Shown here piece after piece: positions 42,200 to 52,139 of a stretch of 64,000 nucleotides of DNA. Position 1 is the stretch's first letter; every line of letters starts with the position of its first letter. The notes beneath the pieces are model-generated. The model did not search any database. It worked only from the letters and a program-made list of their open reading frames with translations, and was not told the origin of the DNA. The position numbers and the translations under genes were made by a program. Origin of the DNA: Candidatus Rubrimentiphilum sp. (lineage in GTDB: Bacteria > Vulcanimicrobiota > Vulcanimicrobiia > Vulcanimicrobiales > Vulcanimicrobiaceae); the NCBI GenBank assembly GCA_035710515.1, contig DASTDE010000002.1:143389-207388 (forward strand), read 5' to 3'.

Positions 42200-42245
42200 A
42201 GCGTTAGCGGGATTGTTCGATCGAACCGGGCAAATCCGCTTTGCG

Positions 42246-43553
42246 ATGATCCGCAATTCTTCTGCGCCCGCGCAGTGGCGCGGCGGCCTCGCTCCGGGAC
42301 ACGAGCGGCGCGACGGCGAGCTGATCGTGGGAGGCGTCAGCGCCGGCGAACTCGCCGCGGCCTACGGCACGCCGCTGCTCGCTATCGACTATGACGTCTT
42401 CGATGCGGCTATCGCGCGCTTTCTCGAAGCGTGCGCGCCGCACGGAATCGAGGTCGCGTACGCCGGAAAGGCGCTGCTGCTCGTCGCGCTAGCACGGCAC
42501 CTGAAACACACGCCGCTGCATTTGGATGTTTGCTCGCTCGGCGAACTCGCGGCGGCCGAACGCGCCGGATTTCCGCCCGAGCGCATGAGCTTTCACGGTT
42601 GCGGAAAAACCACTGAGGAGTTGGATGCGGCCGCGGAGGGACGCGTTGCGCGCGTGATCGTCGACAACGGCGAGGAACTGCGCCGGCTGACGGCCCTCGG
42701 GAATTCGGCGCCGATCGCGGTTCTATTACGGATCAATCCGGGCATCGAAGCGCACACGCATGAGTTCGTTCGCACCGCCGGTGGTAAGACAAAGTTTGGC
42801 TTCGACCCGGACGGCCTCGCGGTTGCGATTCCGCTGCTAAGCGAATCGCCGGGCCTGCGTTATGAGGGATTGCACGCGCACATCGGATCGCAAATCTACG
42901 ATCGGCATGCCTTCGTCGAAAACACGCAAGCCTTGATGGAACGCGCGGCCGTCGCCGCGGCAGCGGGTCTACAGAGCGAGCGGATCGTCGTCGGCGGCGG
43001 CTTTGGCGTGCAGATGCATCCCGATGATCGGAACGAGTTGAATTTGGAAGAGACGCTCGCTGCCGTTGCACAAGCCGTCAGCAAGGGCGCGAAGCGCTGG
43101 AATCTGCCGGAGCCGCGCATCGGAATCGAACCCGGGCGCTCGCTGATTGCCGAAGCGGGGACAACGCTTTATCGCGTCATGGCTGCAAAGCGCGAATTCG
43201 GCAAAGCGTTCGCCATCGTGGACGGCGGCGTCTATGAAAACCCGCGGCCCGCGTTATACGGCGCCTATCACCACGCGTACGCGGCTTCACGCGAAGGAAC
43301 AAAAGACATCGACACCATTCTATGCGGACGCTCGTGCGAAAATGACGAACTCGGAGTTGCAAAACTGCCCGAAGACTTGAGCGAAGGGGAACTCGTCGCG
43401 ATGTGCACGACCGGGGCCTATACGTATAGCATGGCCGGAAATTACAATCGCTTCCCGCGCCCCGCCGTTGTGGCGGTGCGCGCAGGCACGCATACGCTCA
43501 TCGCCCGGCGCGAAACGGTTGAGGACGTCTTGCGAAATGATTGCGATGAGTAA
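42246..43553 (+). CDS. lysA: Diaminopimelate decarboxylase
   Basis: A PLP fold-III enzyme of 435 residues that makes lysine from meso-diaminopimelate. Lysine K75 in VAYAGKAL binds PLP; HAHIGSQIYD, VVGGGFGVQ, EPGRSL, CGRSCENDEL and GAYTYSMAGNYN are characteristic. The start is ATG 42246; TTG 42213 is upstream but overlaps the divergent amidase. It is followed by dacB with a small overlap, placing lysine/peptidoglycan functions together. No riboswitch is visible in the 46-base intergenic gap. Confidence 0.93.
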   Translation: MIRNSSAPAQWRGGLAPGHERRDGELIVGGVSAGELAAAYGTPLLAIDYDVFDAAIARFLEACAPHGIEVAYAGKALLLVALARHLKHTPLHLDVCSLGELAAAERAGFPPERMSFHGCGKTTEELDAAAEGRVARVIVDNGEELRRLTALGNSAPIAVLLRINPGIEAHTHEFVRTAGGKTKFGFDPDGLAVAIPLLSESPGLRYEGLHAHIGSQIYDRHAFVENTQALMERAAVAAAAGLQSERIVVGGGFGVQMHPDDRNELNLEETLAAVAQAVSKGAKRWNLPEPRIGIEPGRSLIAEAGTTLYRVMAAKREFGKAFAIVDGGVYENPRPALYGAYHHAYAASREGTKDIDTILCGRSCENDELGVAKLPEDLSEGELVAMCTTGAYTYSMAGNYNRFPRPAVVAVRAGTHTLIARRETVEDVLRNDCDE

Positions 43554-45099
43554 GTGGGTGAGGCCTCGGCAGGCTCGGCCGTGGTTCGACAAGCTCACCA
43601 TGACAGTTATGTCCGCCAGCCTCGTTTTTGCGCCACTGCCTGCAACGGCAGCCGATATGTCGTCCGTGACGACGCTTCCAAAGCCGGCGCCGGGCGGCAT
43701 CGCTTGGAAACCGGCGCAGATCGCCGCGCTGAACCGCACCATTGAGAAGTTGCTGTCCGCACCGACGCTGCGCGGCGCACAAATAGGCCTTATTGTCGCC
43801 GACACCGTTCGCGGCTCCATGGTTTACTCGCAAAACCCCGATCAAGAGTTTATGCCGGCCTCCAATTTCAAACTGCTCGTGGGTTCGGCAGCGTTGAACG
43901 CGCTTGGGCCGAGTTTCAGCTACACAACAACGGTAACGGCGGATGCCGCGCCGCAAAACGGCACCATTACAGGCAACCTGTACCTGCGCGGCGGCGGCGA
44001 CGCACTGCTGAGCGCTAAAGACCTTGACGATGCCGCAGCGGCTGTGGCGGCGCAAGGCGTCAAAGCGATAACGGGCGTCGTCGTCCCCGACCCTTCTCAC
44101 TTTGACAGTCAGCGTTACGGCTTCGGCTGGTCCTGGGACGACCTTCCCTATTATTACGCGCCGGTGGTGAGTGCGCTGGAACTTGAAGACGGCATCGTGC
44201 ACATCTACATGTCTCCGGGCGCCGCGCCCGGGGCGCCCGCGAATCTTCGGATTGTGCCGCAAACTGGTGCTTTTGCGATCCAGGACAACTTGATTACCGG
44301 TGCTGCCGGATCCAAAGACACATCGGAGATCGTCCGGCCGTGGTATGCACCAACAAGGATTGAAATTACCGGCAGCTATCCCCTCGACGCTAAGGAATCG
44401 GGTGACATCCATCCAAGCGTTCCAGATCCTACGAAGTACGCTGCCGACGTTTTCGCCGGTGCTTTACGGTCTCATGGCATATCCGTGAACGGAACGATGA
44501 TTGTTGACGGTGATGGCAGGGTTGTAGCCGGCACGACGCTGTTGTGGACACACCAATCCGAGCCGCTGCCGCAACTGCTTGCGGATTTTTGGTATCCGAG
44601 CGACAACTTGATGGGCGAAATGCTCTTGAAAGAACTTGGCGTTCACTTTAAAGGCGAACCCGGCTCCGACGAAAACGGCGCGATGTTCGAACGGCAGTGG
44701 CTGACGTCGCTCGGCGTGGACCCGGCCACCGTCAGCATTTCAGATGGCTCGGGCCTCTCGCAATACGATCGGATCACACCGCGCGACTTTTTGAAGATTC
44801 TCCAAAGCGACTGGAACGGCCCCAATCGAGACGTCGTGCTGAACGCATTGCCCGTCGCCGGCGTACGTGGTTCACTGCGGAGTTCGTACAAAGGGACGGC
44901 CGCGGAAAAAGTGGTCTTTGCAAAGACCGGCAGTATCAACCACGTGCGCACGATCTCCGGGTTCATTCAAACCAAGACGCACGGACCGGTCACGTTTTCG
45001 TTCTTGATCAACCAGTGGATGGGCGAAGGGCAGCCGAACGGGGCCGCCGACCTTGCAAAAGTGCGCGGCGCGATTCTCGCCGCGATCGCGTCGCAGTAA
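43546..45099 (+). CDS. dacB: D-alanyl-D-alanine carboxypeptidase, PBP4 type
   Basis: A 517-residue exported PBP4-like enzyme. Active-site motifs: S106-N-F-K109 in PASNFKLL, SDN in WYPSDNLMGEML, KTG in FAKTGSINHV. The insert domain at about 200-330 with beta-rich segments is typical of class C low-mass PBPs. The N-terminal start is unclear: ATG 43537, 43546, 43600 and 43609 are all in frame. The segment FDKLTMT preceding the hydrophobic core (TVMSASLVFAPLPATA) is encoded by a dispersed repeat. It trims peptidoglycan cross-links. It overlaps lysA by a few bases. Confidence 0.88.
   Translation: MSKWVRPRQARPWFDKLTMTVMSASLVFAPLPATAADMSSVTTLPKPAPGGIAWKPAQIAALNRTIEKLLSAPTLRGAQIGLIVADTVRGSMVYSQNPDQEFMPASNFKLLVGSAALNALGPSFSYTTTVTADAAPQNGTITGNLYLRGGGDALLSAKDLDDAAAAVAAQGVKAITGVVVPDPSHFDSQRYGFGWSWDDLPYYYAPVVSALELEDGIVHIYMSPGAAPGAPANLRIVPQTGAFAIQDNLITGAAGSKDTSEIVRPWYAPTRIEITGSYPLDAKESGDIHPSVPDPTKYAADVFAGALRSHGISVNGTMIVDGDGRVVAGTTLLWTHQSEPLPQLLADFWYPSDNLMGEMLLKELGVHFKGEPGSDENGAMFERQWLTSLGVDPATVSISDGSGLSQYDRITPRDFLKILQSDWNGPNRDVVLNALPVAGVRGSLRSSYKGTAAEKVVFAKTGSINHVRTISGFIQTKTHGPVTFSFLINQWMGEGQPNGAADLAKVRGAILAAIASQ
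43561..43606. repeat. Dispersed palindromic repeat, copy 9 (inside CDS)
   Basis: AGGCCTCGGCAGGCTCGGCC is followed by GTGGTTCGACAAGCTCACCA and TGACAG. It overlaps the 5' end of dacB and encodes FDKLTMT just before the signal peptide; one in-frame ATG is part of the repeat. Confidence 0.8.
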
Positions 45100-45102
45100 C
45101 GC

Positions 45103-46098
45103 ATGCTCGGCGCACACTTCGAAAGCGAGATCCGCGAGCAGCCCGACGTCTGGCGCGCGATCGCAAAATCCGGCAAAGCGCAAACCCTGGCACATGCGAT
45201 TCGCGACCGGGACGTGGTACTGCTCGGGAGCGGCAGCTCGCTGTACATGGCGCAGCTGGGCGCGCTCGCGCTGCGACGGCGCGGCATCCGCGCGCACGCG
45301 CTGGCCGCCACCGAAGCGCCGCTGGATAACGTCGCCTATCGCAACGCCGCTGTGATCGCATGCTCGCAGAGCGGCAGATCGGCCGATCTGCTCGCCGCGC
45401 TGGATGTGCTCCAACCCAAAGATTTGATCGCGCTGACGAATACGGCCGACTCGGAGCTTGCAAGGCGCGCAAATCTGACCATCGACCTCGGTGCAGGTCC
45501 CGAGATCGCCGTTCCGGCCAGCAAGAGCGTCACCGCGACGGCCGCGATTCTGCTGTGGGCAGCGGGTTTGATCGCTGAAACGCATTCGCGCAACGCCGAC
45601 AGCCTGACCGAGACCGCCGAGGACGTTCGCAGCTGGCTCGACGGCACCGGAGTCGAGGAAGTTCACGAGGCCGCACAGCGTATCGCCCGGCGCCGCAGCG
45701 TCGTCATCGTGGCGGCCGGCTACGGGATCCCCATCGCCAACGAGTTCGCGCTGAAATTAAAGGAAGCCAGCTACATCCACGCCGAGGGTTTTTCGGCCGG
45801 CGAGTTCCGCCACGGGAGTGCGGCAATGCTCGACGCGACCTGCGCGCTCATCGGCATCGTGGACGACGTCGCCCGGAATATCGTCAACGGTCCGATGATG
45901 GAGGCGGCCCAAGCCGAAAGCCTGCGCTACGTTATCGGCGGACACATCGGCGACATTCCGCTGCTCGGTCCGGTCGTCGGAGAGGCCTTCAATACGCTCG
46001 CGTGGCTTGTCGCGGCGCAGATGATCGCGCTGCACGTCGGCCGCGCGCGCTACGTGGAGAGCGACGCTCCGCGCGGCCTCGCTAAGACTCTCGTATGA
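45103..46098 (+). CDS. Double SIS-domain protein (GlmS/NagB-II-like)
   Basis: A protein of 331 residues with two SIS domains: the first with LLGSGSSLYMAQLGALALRR and ACSQSGRSADLLAAL, the second with VIVAAGYGIPIANEFALKLKEA and HAEGFSAGEFRHGSAAML. The pattern is that of the GlmS isomerase half or of glucosamine-6-phosphate deaminase (NagB-II/AgaS type). No glutaminase domain is present, so it is not GlmS itself. It likely isomerises or deaminates a phosphorylated amino sugar, consistent with the nearby cell-wall genes. It follows dacB by three bases. Confidence 0.83.
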   Translation: MLGAHFESEIREQPDVWRAIAKSGKAQTLAHAIRDRDVVLLGSGSSLYMAQLGALALRRRGIRAHALAATEAPLDNVAYRNAAVIACSQSGRSADLLAALDVLQPKDLIALTNTADSELARRANLTIDLGAGPEIAVPASKSVTATAAILLWAAGLIAETHSRNADSLTETAEDVRSWLDGTGVEEVHEAAQRIARRRSVVIVAAGYGIPIANEFALKLKEASYIHAEGFSAGEFRHGSAAMLDATCALIGIVDDVARNIVNGPMMEAAQAESLRYVIGGHIGDIPLLGPVVGEAFNTLAWLVAAQMIALHVGRARYVESDAPRGLAKTLV

Positions 46099-46848
46099 CT
46101 AGATGCCGCACGAGTTGCCCGCATCTACGATTTCGTTGGAAAAAGCCATCTCTTGCAGTTTTAGCTCCCTGACCACGTCCGACACGTTGCCGGTGCGGGC
46201 CAGGTCGTGCACTGTCTGCTGCGAAGGCGCGTCCGCATCACTCGCGTCACGCGAGTGGGCTAGCGCTGACGATAGCCCGAGTATCGTGTCGCGCAGGAGC
46301 GCTTTGAAGGACGCGGCGTCGTTTGCATACTTGGCCTGGCCGGCATTATCGGAGTAGATCGAAGCAAATTCGGTGTAACGGCCGGCGAGAGCACGCTGCA
46401 AATCCATCAGATTTTGCAGCCGATCGCGCATTGCATCGACATTTGGGAAGGCGCCTTTCGGATATTGTGCCCAAGAGTCGCGCATGACCTTATCCTCAAG
46501 CGTGAGGTTTTGGTCGATATCATAGGCGATCTGGCCAACCTTCATCGCGGTCAGCGTCCCGGTAGGCGTATAGATGGCGGCGTCGTCAAGCTCGGAGCTA
46601 AGCGTCTCCATATCCTGTACTCCGGCTGATGTAACTCCTCGAACGCTTTCAAAGTATTTCAGCACCGAATGGTTGATAGCTGCAAAGGCTTCGTCATTGC
46701 GGCGAGTCACAAAGCCGATTGGTATGGCCATCGTGCGAACCGACGAACAAAACGTGTTCGATCTGACATGGATGATCACTTTGAGCGGTTCGCTTGGCTT
46801 CGGTGAAGGCGTGGCCGCCACGACCGCCGCGAGAACAATTGCCATCAT
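46099..46848 (-). CDS. Hypothetical exported protein
   Basis: The gene encodes 249 residues from ATG 46846-46848. The N-terminus is a weak, short signal-like stretch (MMAIVLAAVVAATPSPKPSEP). The rest is mostly helical with two cysteines near residues 33-34, long Ala-rich helices at about 120-215 and a possible C-terminal disulfide candidate near the end. I recognise no family. It converges with the SIS gene and is divergent from the TonB receptor gene, so it is probably alone. The 260 bases between it and the receptor hold AT-rich stretches and no other gene that I can support. Confidence 0.6.
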   Translation of the reverse strand: MMAIVLAAVVAATPSPKPSEPLKVIIHVRSNTFCSSVRTMAIPIGFVTRRNDEAFAAINHSVLKYFESVRGVTSAGVQDMETLSSELDDAAIYTPTGTLTAMKVGQIAYDIDQNLTLEDKVMRDSWAQYPKGAFPNVDAMRDRLQNLMDLQRALAGRYTEFASIYSDNAGQAKYANDAASFKALLRDTILGLSSALAHSRDASDADAPSQQTVHDLARTGNVSDVVRELKLQEMAFSNEIVDAGNSCGI

Positions 46849-47107
46849 ACGTTCTCACGTATTCGGCGGAATCGCGCGTGTTCGCTCCTTGCACTGCTCG
46901 CCGAACAAGCCCGCCCTGGGTTCGAGAGCCGTCCATAGCCGAGGACGCCCTTGCGGATCGAGGCAGGAGCGCTCTTGGTTTTAATCATAATTGAACGTCC
47001 AGCGGACGAGCGTGACTTCACGCCGGTCGCTTTAATATTATCTTGGGGTCCACGGCCGGGATGCATCAGGGCGCACCGCTCGCGGCTCCGGTGGAGAAAA
47101 ACACGCA

Positions 47108-50047
47108 ATGATACAGATCAAAGGTCATCTGCGCCACTTGGCAGTCGGGCTGGCGACACTCGTGGCTGTGTCGTTCATATCGCCGAGCCTGGCGCTGGCG
47201 CAATCGGTAACGACAGGCACCATCAGCGGTACTGTCACAAACGCAACCACGGGCGCTCCTATCGCAAACGCTTCGGTGACGGCTTCATCGCCTAGCGGAA
47301 GGCAGACGACAAAGAGCGACGCCAACGGTTTCTACGTTTTACAAAATCTTCTGCCGGATACATATACCGTGTCGATTCAGGCAGGCGGATTTGAATCGCA
47401 AAGCATGCCGGGCGTTACGGTCGTTCAATCGCTTACCGTAACGGAAAATATTCGTATGGCGGCTTCGTTAAGAACAATCGCCAGCGTAACGTCCCGAGCC
47501 GCCGGTTCGCTTGTAAAACCCGACACGACTTCCGATACCTATACGGTTACCGGCGACCAGCTAAGCGCGATCTCGCTCGGTAACGATACGCATAAGACCT
47601 TGTATCAATATATCGCTACTATCCCAGGTATCACGGGAAGCGGCTTTCCGGCGCAGCCCCGCGTACACGGCGGTTCGGCGGCGGATATTTCTTACCAGTT
47701 CGACGGTATCCCGATTAACGATCAAATGTCCGGGCTCTTCACCACGAACCTGTCGAACGTCGGCATCGGCAGCATCCTGGTTTCCACCGGAGGTCTGCCG
47801 GCTTCGCAGGCGGCTTCCGGGATAGGCTTCATCAACACGGTTGTGAAGTCGGGAACCTATCCGCCTTTCGGCACCTTCACATACGGCTCCACGCCCCAGT
47901 ACCGGAACATGTACTACACCGCCGAGTTTGGCGGCGCAACGCCTAACCACAAGCTGTCATGGTTTCTCTCGGCCGACATGACGAACGCCTTGAACCAATA
48001 CACATCCGGGCAAACCTATCCGCTCGTCCTAATCGAGCAGCAAAATGGTCCGGGTGTGGTCAAGACTGCCGACTTTATCGGCAACTTCCATTGGCGGCCC
48101 AATGACAGAAACGACATCCAGTTTCTCATTCAAAATGGATTGGGAGACTTTGACTGGGGCTACTTGATGCAACGAGCGCCGGGCGAACCGCAGCCGTTGA
48201 CCGTCAATATGTGCCCTGGTGCCGTAGCCGTCGGCGACGGAAGCGGATCTCCGACGTACACCGGTGGCCAAGGTGGAACAGCGCCCAATGGTCAGTCCTG
48301 CCCGGAAGGCCTCTACTTCGGTTCGGCCGCCAGCCAGAACGCGGGCGGCAATTATTGGCACCACTACAGCGGCATCGGCAAATTACAATGGAACCATATC
48401 ATCAACGATCATTCCTCACTCCAGTTCCGTTTAGCGGAAAACTATAATCAGTACGTCTTCGATCAACCCATCGCCGACGCCAACTTGCCGCAGTTCCAAA
48501 ACAATGCAAACGTTGATGTGAACGGCGGTTGCCCCAAATATCCCTACGCGGCGGGAACCCCTGTGCTCTATCCCGGCGCTCCGGGCACGACGCCGACCAT
48601 CCCCGGCACCTACACACCCAATCCGAAGATCGCATGTATGCAGCTCGCGAATTGGGTGAGCACCGGCTACTGGGAGGACCGCTCATCCAACCTGTATTCC
48701 GGCTCGATTGTCTACGACAACTCGCTCAACGCTAACTCAGCCATCGAGCTGGGCGTCGGCGACGACTACAGCAACAACCGCTACACCAATTACTTTGATG
48801 GATGGTTCAACCCGGTCGGCACGTGGAACTCAATCTGGCCGGCGCTGCTGTACGACTCCTCGTACCCGACGCATACGCCCTACGCGTACGCACAAGGTGA
48901 CTTTCAGGTCGGAAAATGGAAGCTAAGCCCGGGCCTCCGCTGGACCTCGCGTCATTACAGCTACCCGATTGGAAGCGGCGGCACGTCCACGGCACTCAAC
49001 CCGACGTTTGCGTTTAATTACCAAATGGGGCGCAACGACGTCATTATCGGTTCCATTACGACGTCCACCTCGCTGGTGGCGTCGGCGTATGTCTATCGCT
49101 ACGTGCCGCAAAGCATGCTCAACGGTCCCGTCAATGTTCCGGGAACGGCGGCTTTTGCGGCCAACTACTATTGCAACCAGTACAACACGTCGCAGTGCGG
49201 AGCTTCGCCGCAGGCTACGTTGACGCATAGCTACAATCTGATGTGGGAACATCAGATCGATCCAAATACGTCGATTAAGTTCGGCCCGTACTACAACGTG
49301 GCGAGCAACATCTTGGTAGACTTCCGTCCATACCAGCTCGATACAACTGTCAACCCACCCCTATGGCGGCCGATCTTGACTCAGCCGAGCAGCGTTTCCA
49401 ACACCGGTATTCGTAAGGGCTTTGGATTCGAGCTGGGGCTGAACCACATTGATAAGCGTGACGTCGGCACTTCGTACTGGATCGCTGCTACGTACGTGAA
49501 CTTCTGGACAAACACAGTCTCGTCGCTCACGACGCCGTACGGCAGCATTCAACTGCCGCCGTCAACTACGGGCGTCTTGTTCCGTTCGTCGCTGAACCCG
49601 CCGTGGAGCGGCTCAGTTACCGCGGACCTGCACGAGCACGGATTGCACCTCATTCCGCAAGTGTATCTGCAGAGTGCGGTGACATTCTACACCGGGACAA
49701 TTCCTTCGGGAAGTACCACCGGCTCGAACAACGGCCAAATTACGGCCGTACCGAATCGGACGCCCGGTTGGGGCATAGTGAATGCTACTCTTCTTAAGGA
49801 AATCGGACCGAACCGGTCTTGGGACATCGGTATTCAGGCGAGCAATCTCCTGAACAATAACCGGTCGATTACGCCGACGTGCACTCCCACCGCCCTCCCG
49901 GCCGCGGGCCTCGGCCTCGGTTGCGGAGCTCTTCGTCCGGTCGGCGCGACTTCAGTGGCGCCGGGCGCAGTCGCGGGCCAGAGCTCGTACCTCACGATCA
50001 ATCAATCGTCTCCTCTGATTCTGTTCTTCCTCTCGAGGAAGTTCTGA
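47108..50047 (+). CDS. TonB-dependent receptor with carboxypeptidase-regulatory-like domain
   Basis: A 979-residue outer-membrane protein with a signal peptide (about 1-32, ending LALAQ). Residues about 38-125 form a carboxypeptidase-regulatory-like beta-sandwich (GTISGTVTNATTGAPIANAS; TYTVSIQAGGF). The plug follows with IPGITGSGFPAQPRVHGGSA and FDGIPINDQMSG, then a long beta-barrel. The C-terminus ends FFLSRKF, a typical outer-membrane signal with final Phe. Such receptors import large nutrients using TonB. The upstream 260 bases contain AT-rich patches (for example TTTAATATTA at 47031-47040) that may hold the promoter, but no clear -35/-10 pair is evident. The gene is followed by a terminator. 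Confidence 0.9.
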   Translation: MIQIKGHLRHLAVGLATLVAVSFISPSLALAQSVTTGTISGTVTNATTGAPIANASVTASSPSGRQTTKSDANGFYVLQNLLPDTYTVSIQAGGFESQSMPGVTVVQSLTVTENIRMAASLRTIASVTSRAAGSLVKPDTTSDTYTVTGDQLSAISLGNDTHKTLYQYIATIPGITGSGFPAQPRVHGGSAADISYQFDGIPINDQMSGLFTTNLSNVGIGSILVSTGGLPASQAASGIGFINTVVKSGTYPPFGTFTYGSTPQYRNMYYTAEFGGATPNHKLSWFLSADMTNALNQYTSGQTYPLVLIEQQNGPGVVKTADFIGNFHWRPNDRNDIQFLIQNGLGDFDWGYLMQRAPGEPQPLTVNMCPGAVAVGDGSGSPTYTGGQGGTAPNGQSCPEGLYFGSAASQNAGGNYWHHYSGIGKLQWNHIINDHSSLQFRLAENYNQYVFDQPIADANLPQFQNNANVDVNGGCPKYPYAAGTPVLYPGAPGTTPTIPGTYTPNPKIACMQLANWVSTGYWEDRSSNLYSGSIVYDNSLNANSAIELGVGDDYSNNRYTNYFDGWFNPVGTWNSIWPALLYDSSYPTHTPYAYAQGDFQVGKWKLSPGLRWTSRHYSYPIGSGGTSTALNPTFAFNYQMGRNDVIIGSITTSTSLVASAYVYRYVPQSMLNGPVNVPGTAAFAANYYCNQYNTSQCGASPQATLTHSYNLMWEHQIDPNTSIKFGPYYNVASNILVDFRPYQLDTTVNPPLWRPILTQPSSVSNTGIRKGFGFELGLNHIDKRDVGTSYWIAATYVNFWTNTVSSLTTPYGSIQLPPSTTGVLFRSSLNPPWSGSVTADLHEHGLHLIPQVYLQSAVTFYTGTIPSGSTTGSNNGQITAVPNRTPGWGIVNATLLKEIGPNRSWDIGIQASNLLNNNRSITPTCTPTALPAAGLGLGCGALRPVGATSVAPGAVAGQSSYLTINQSSPLILFFLSRKF

Positions 50048-50070
50048 CCGCAGAGCAGGCAAGGTAACCC

Positions 50071-50107
50071 AAAGGCGGTACACTTATGTGTACCGCCTTT
50101 ATCTTTT
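50071..50107 (+). terminator. Rho-independent terminator of the TonB receptor gene
   Basis: AAAGGCGGTACAC (50071-50083) pairs perfectly with GTGTACCGCCTTT (50088-50100) around TTAT, followed by ATCTTTT. The symmetric A/T flanks could also end transcription in the opposite direction. Confidence 0.9.
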
Positions 50108-50140
50108 CACGCCGCCAATATCGTAGAAAGTCCGCCATAC

Positions 50141-51628
50141 ATGCATCTCGCGCTCCCGATCTTCATTGGATTGCTACAGGCGCAAACAGCTCCGGCCGCC
50201 GCGCCTTCACCCATGCCGACCGGGCCGATCTATTTCGGCAACCCGGCGGCGAAATTAACCGTCGTTCCGCGGCCGCTCGGATTCGATGCCGACGGGAACG
50301 CGCAGTGGCTGCTCGTCGCGCGCTTCCTCGATGCGCAAGGAAAAGTAACGCGCATCATGGGAGGCAGCGACCTCGACTGGCTTTCGCATGACGGCTACGT
50401 GCAGTGGCAGACGCGCTTACGTTTCGGACAGCCCGCCGCAGTCTTGAAGACGCACCACGACGGTCCACTGACGATTGTTGTTCGCACCAATACGCCGAAG
50501 CTGGGAAGCGTAACCCTTTCGACAGATACGCGCACGTGGCGCGGACCGCGAGTCGTAGCGCAAGCGCTCGGACCGCATCTCATTCAAATCGGCTGGTTTC
50601 CGCAAGAGAACACGCTTGCGCGCGTCGTTCGCGTCGACCGTTTTGGACGGCGGGCGACTTTGGCGGTCATCGCCGGCCCGAGTTCCACCTATCGCGACGC
50701 CTCGGTCGCTGCCGGCGAACGATACCGCTACATCCTTTACCGCGCCGATCATGCGCCGGTAAAGCTTCGGGCGGTCTCGCCGCCCGATCCGCCGGCTACG
50801 TCCGTGAAGGCAGCTTCGGGCAAAGCGATGTGGCTCTACTTCACGGCAAATCCGATCGACCCGCTGTACTACAAGCACCTCGATCCACAAGCAATCGTCG
50901 ACCAAGCGGTACGCGCGGGCTTGCATTACGTCGAGTTGCGCACCGCGTACGGCGCGTATTGGGAGATCACTCCTGAAGCCAAACCGACGATCGATGCAAT
51001 CGTCGACGGCTTGGCCGCGCACGGCATCGGCACGATCGGCTGGACCGTTCCGCGCGACACCACCTTTGAGGATCTCCAAGCCGGCGTTCGCAACGCCTAC
51101 TACCGCACCGCGAAAGGTACGCGCTTTACCGGACTGGCGATCGATCTCGAGCGCGGCGACGAATTCATGGGCGGCGATCCGCAAAAACTCGACGCGCTAT
51201 GGCGTTACATGCAGTACCTGCGCGAAGCGATGGGCCCGAAGTACTTGCTGGTCGCGACCGTCGAGGATCCGTACTTCGAACATCTCGACAATCGCAAATA
51301 TCCGTTTCGTCAAATCGCGAACTACAGTGACGTGCTGCAGCCGATGGCGTACTGGCGCATGATGCGGCGCACACCCACCACGGCGGCGCAAGTAAAAGAA
51401 TTGCTGCAAGCCTCCTACGACAAGTTGCTGCACGAGAGCGGGCGCACGCTGCCCGTGAGCATCGGTGGACAGACCTCGCCCGAGGGGCGCAATGGACCTC
51501 CGCCCGCCGACGAAATCGCGGCTTCGCTCGATGCCGCCAAGGCAGCCGGCGCAATCGGCGAGTGTTTCTTCGATTGGAACGGCACGCAGCCGTATCAGTG
51601 GGATGCCCTGGCCGCGTACCGCTGGTGA
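50141..51628 (+). CDS. Hypothetical secreted protein, possible TIM-barrel domain
   Basis: The 495-residue protein has a short signal peptide ([15 protein letters not shown]). The first half is beta-rich. The second half (about 220-495) has the alternating pattern of a TIM barrel with [79 protein letters not shown] and [19 protein letters not shown] in a strand-end position and MAYW resemble glycoside-hydrolase barrels, but I cannot assign a family. No catalytic role is asserted. It follows the terminator and precedes msrA by about 30 bases. Confidence 0.65.
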   Translation: MHLALPIFIGLLQAQTAPAAAPSPMPTGPIYFGNPAAKLTVVPRPLGFDADGNAQWLLVARFLDAQGKVTRIMGGSDLDWLSHDGYVQWQTRLRFGQPAAVLKTHHDGPLTIVVRTNTPKLGSVTLSTDTRTWRGPRVVAQALGPHLIQIGWFPQENTLARVVRVDRFGRRATLAVIAGPSSTYRDASVAAGERYRYILYRADHAPVKLRAVSPPDPPATSVKAASGKAMWLYFTANPIDPLYYKHLDPQAIVDQAVRAGLHYVELRTAYGAYWEITPEAKPTIDAIVDGLAAHGIGTIGWTVPRDTTFEDLQAGVRNAYYRTAKGTRFTGLAIDLERGDEFMGGDPQKLDALWRYMQYLREAMGPKYLLVATVEDPYFEHLDNRKYPFRQIANYSDVLQPMAYWRMMRRTPTTAAQVKELLQASYDKLLHESGRTLPVSIGGQTSPEGRNGPPPADEIAASLDAAKAAGAIGECFFDWNGTQPYQWDALAAYRW

Positions 51629-51662
51629 ATCCGATGGCTGCCGGGAAACGTTTATAAGGATG

Positions 51663-52139
51663 ATGAGCACAGCAATCGCGACCTTTGCGGCGGGCTGCTT
51701 CTGGGGCGTCGAAGCGGCGTTCCGCCAGATTCCGGGCGTCCTCGAGGCGACGAGCGGCTACACCGGCGGCAAAGCGGCCAATCCGAGCTACCAGGACGTC
51801 TGCACGGGCCGCACCGGCCACGCCGAAGCGGTTCAAGTGACCTACGATCCGGCGCAAGTTTCATACGAGCGTTTGCTCGATGCGTTCTGGCAGATTCACG
51901 ACCCGACCACGCCCAACCGTCAGGGCCCCGACGTCGGCACCCAGTATCGCTCGGCAATCTTCACGCACGATGCTGAGCAACAGCGGCTGGCCGAAGAGTC
52001 GCGCACAAAAGAACAAGCTCATCAGAGCAAGCCGATCGTTACGGAGATCGTCTCCGCGACGGAGTTTTATCCGGCCGAAGAGTACCATCAGCGCTACTTT
52101 GAAAAGAACGGCGGTGCCGCATGTCACATCGCATTTTGA
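51663..52139 (+). CDS. msrA: Peptide-methionine (S)-S-oxide reductase
   Basis: The 158-residue enzyme has the active-site GCFWG (C12) and [25 protein letters not shown] and [13 protein letters not shown], so it is a complete MsrA. It has no signal peptide. ATG 51663 is used; ATG 51660 is adjacent, and AAGG is close upstream. It overlaps msrB by 19 bases. MsrA reduces methionine-S-sulfoxide; without a signal this copy acts in the cytoplasm, unlike the neighbouring MsrB. Confidence 0.92.
   Translation: MSTAIATFAAGCFWGVEAAFRQIPGVLEATSGYTGGKAANPSYQDVCTGRTGHAEAVQVTYDPAQVSYERLLDAFWQIHDPTTPNRQGPDVGTQYRSAIFTHDAEQQRLAEESRTKEQAHQSKPIVTEIVSATEFYPAEEYHQRYFEKNGGAACHIAF

Noticed and set aside
42200..42245. 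Lysine riboswitch before lysA
   Set aside because: The gap is only 46 bases, too short for a lysine riboswitch.
46849..47107. Open frame of 87 codons between the exported protein and TonB receptor genes
   Set aside because: It is antisense, Arg/Ser-rich and without features; the region more likely holds a promoter.
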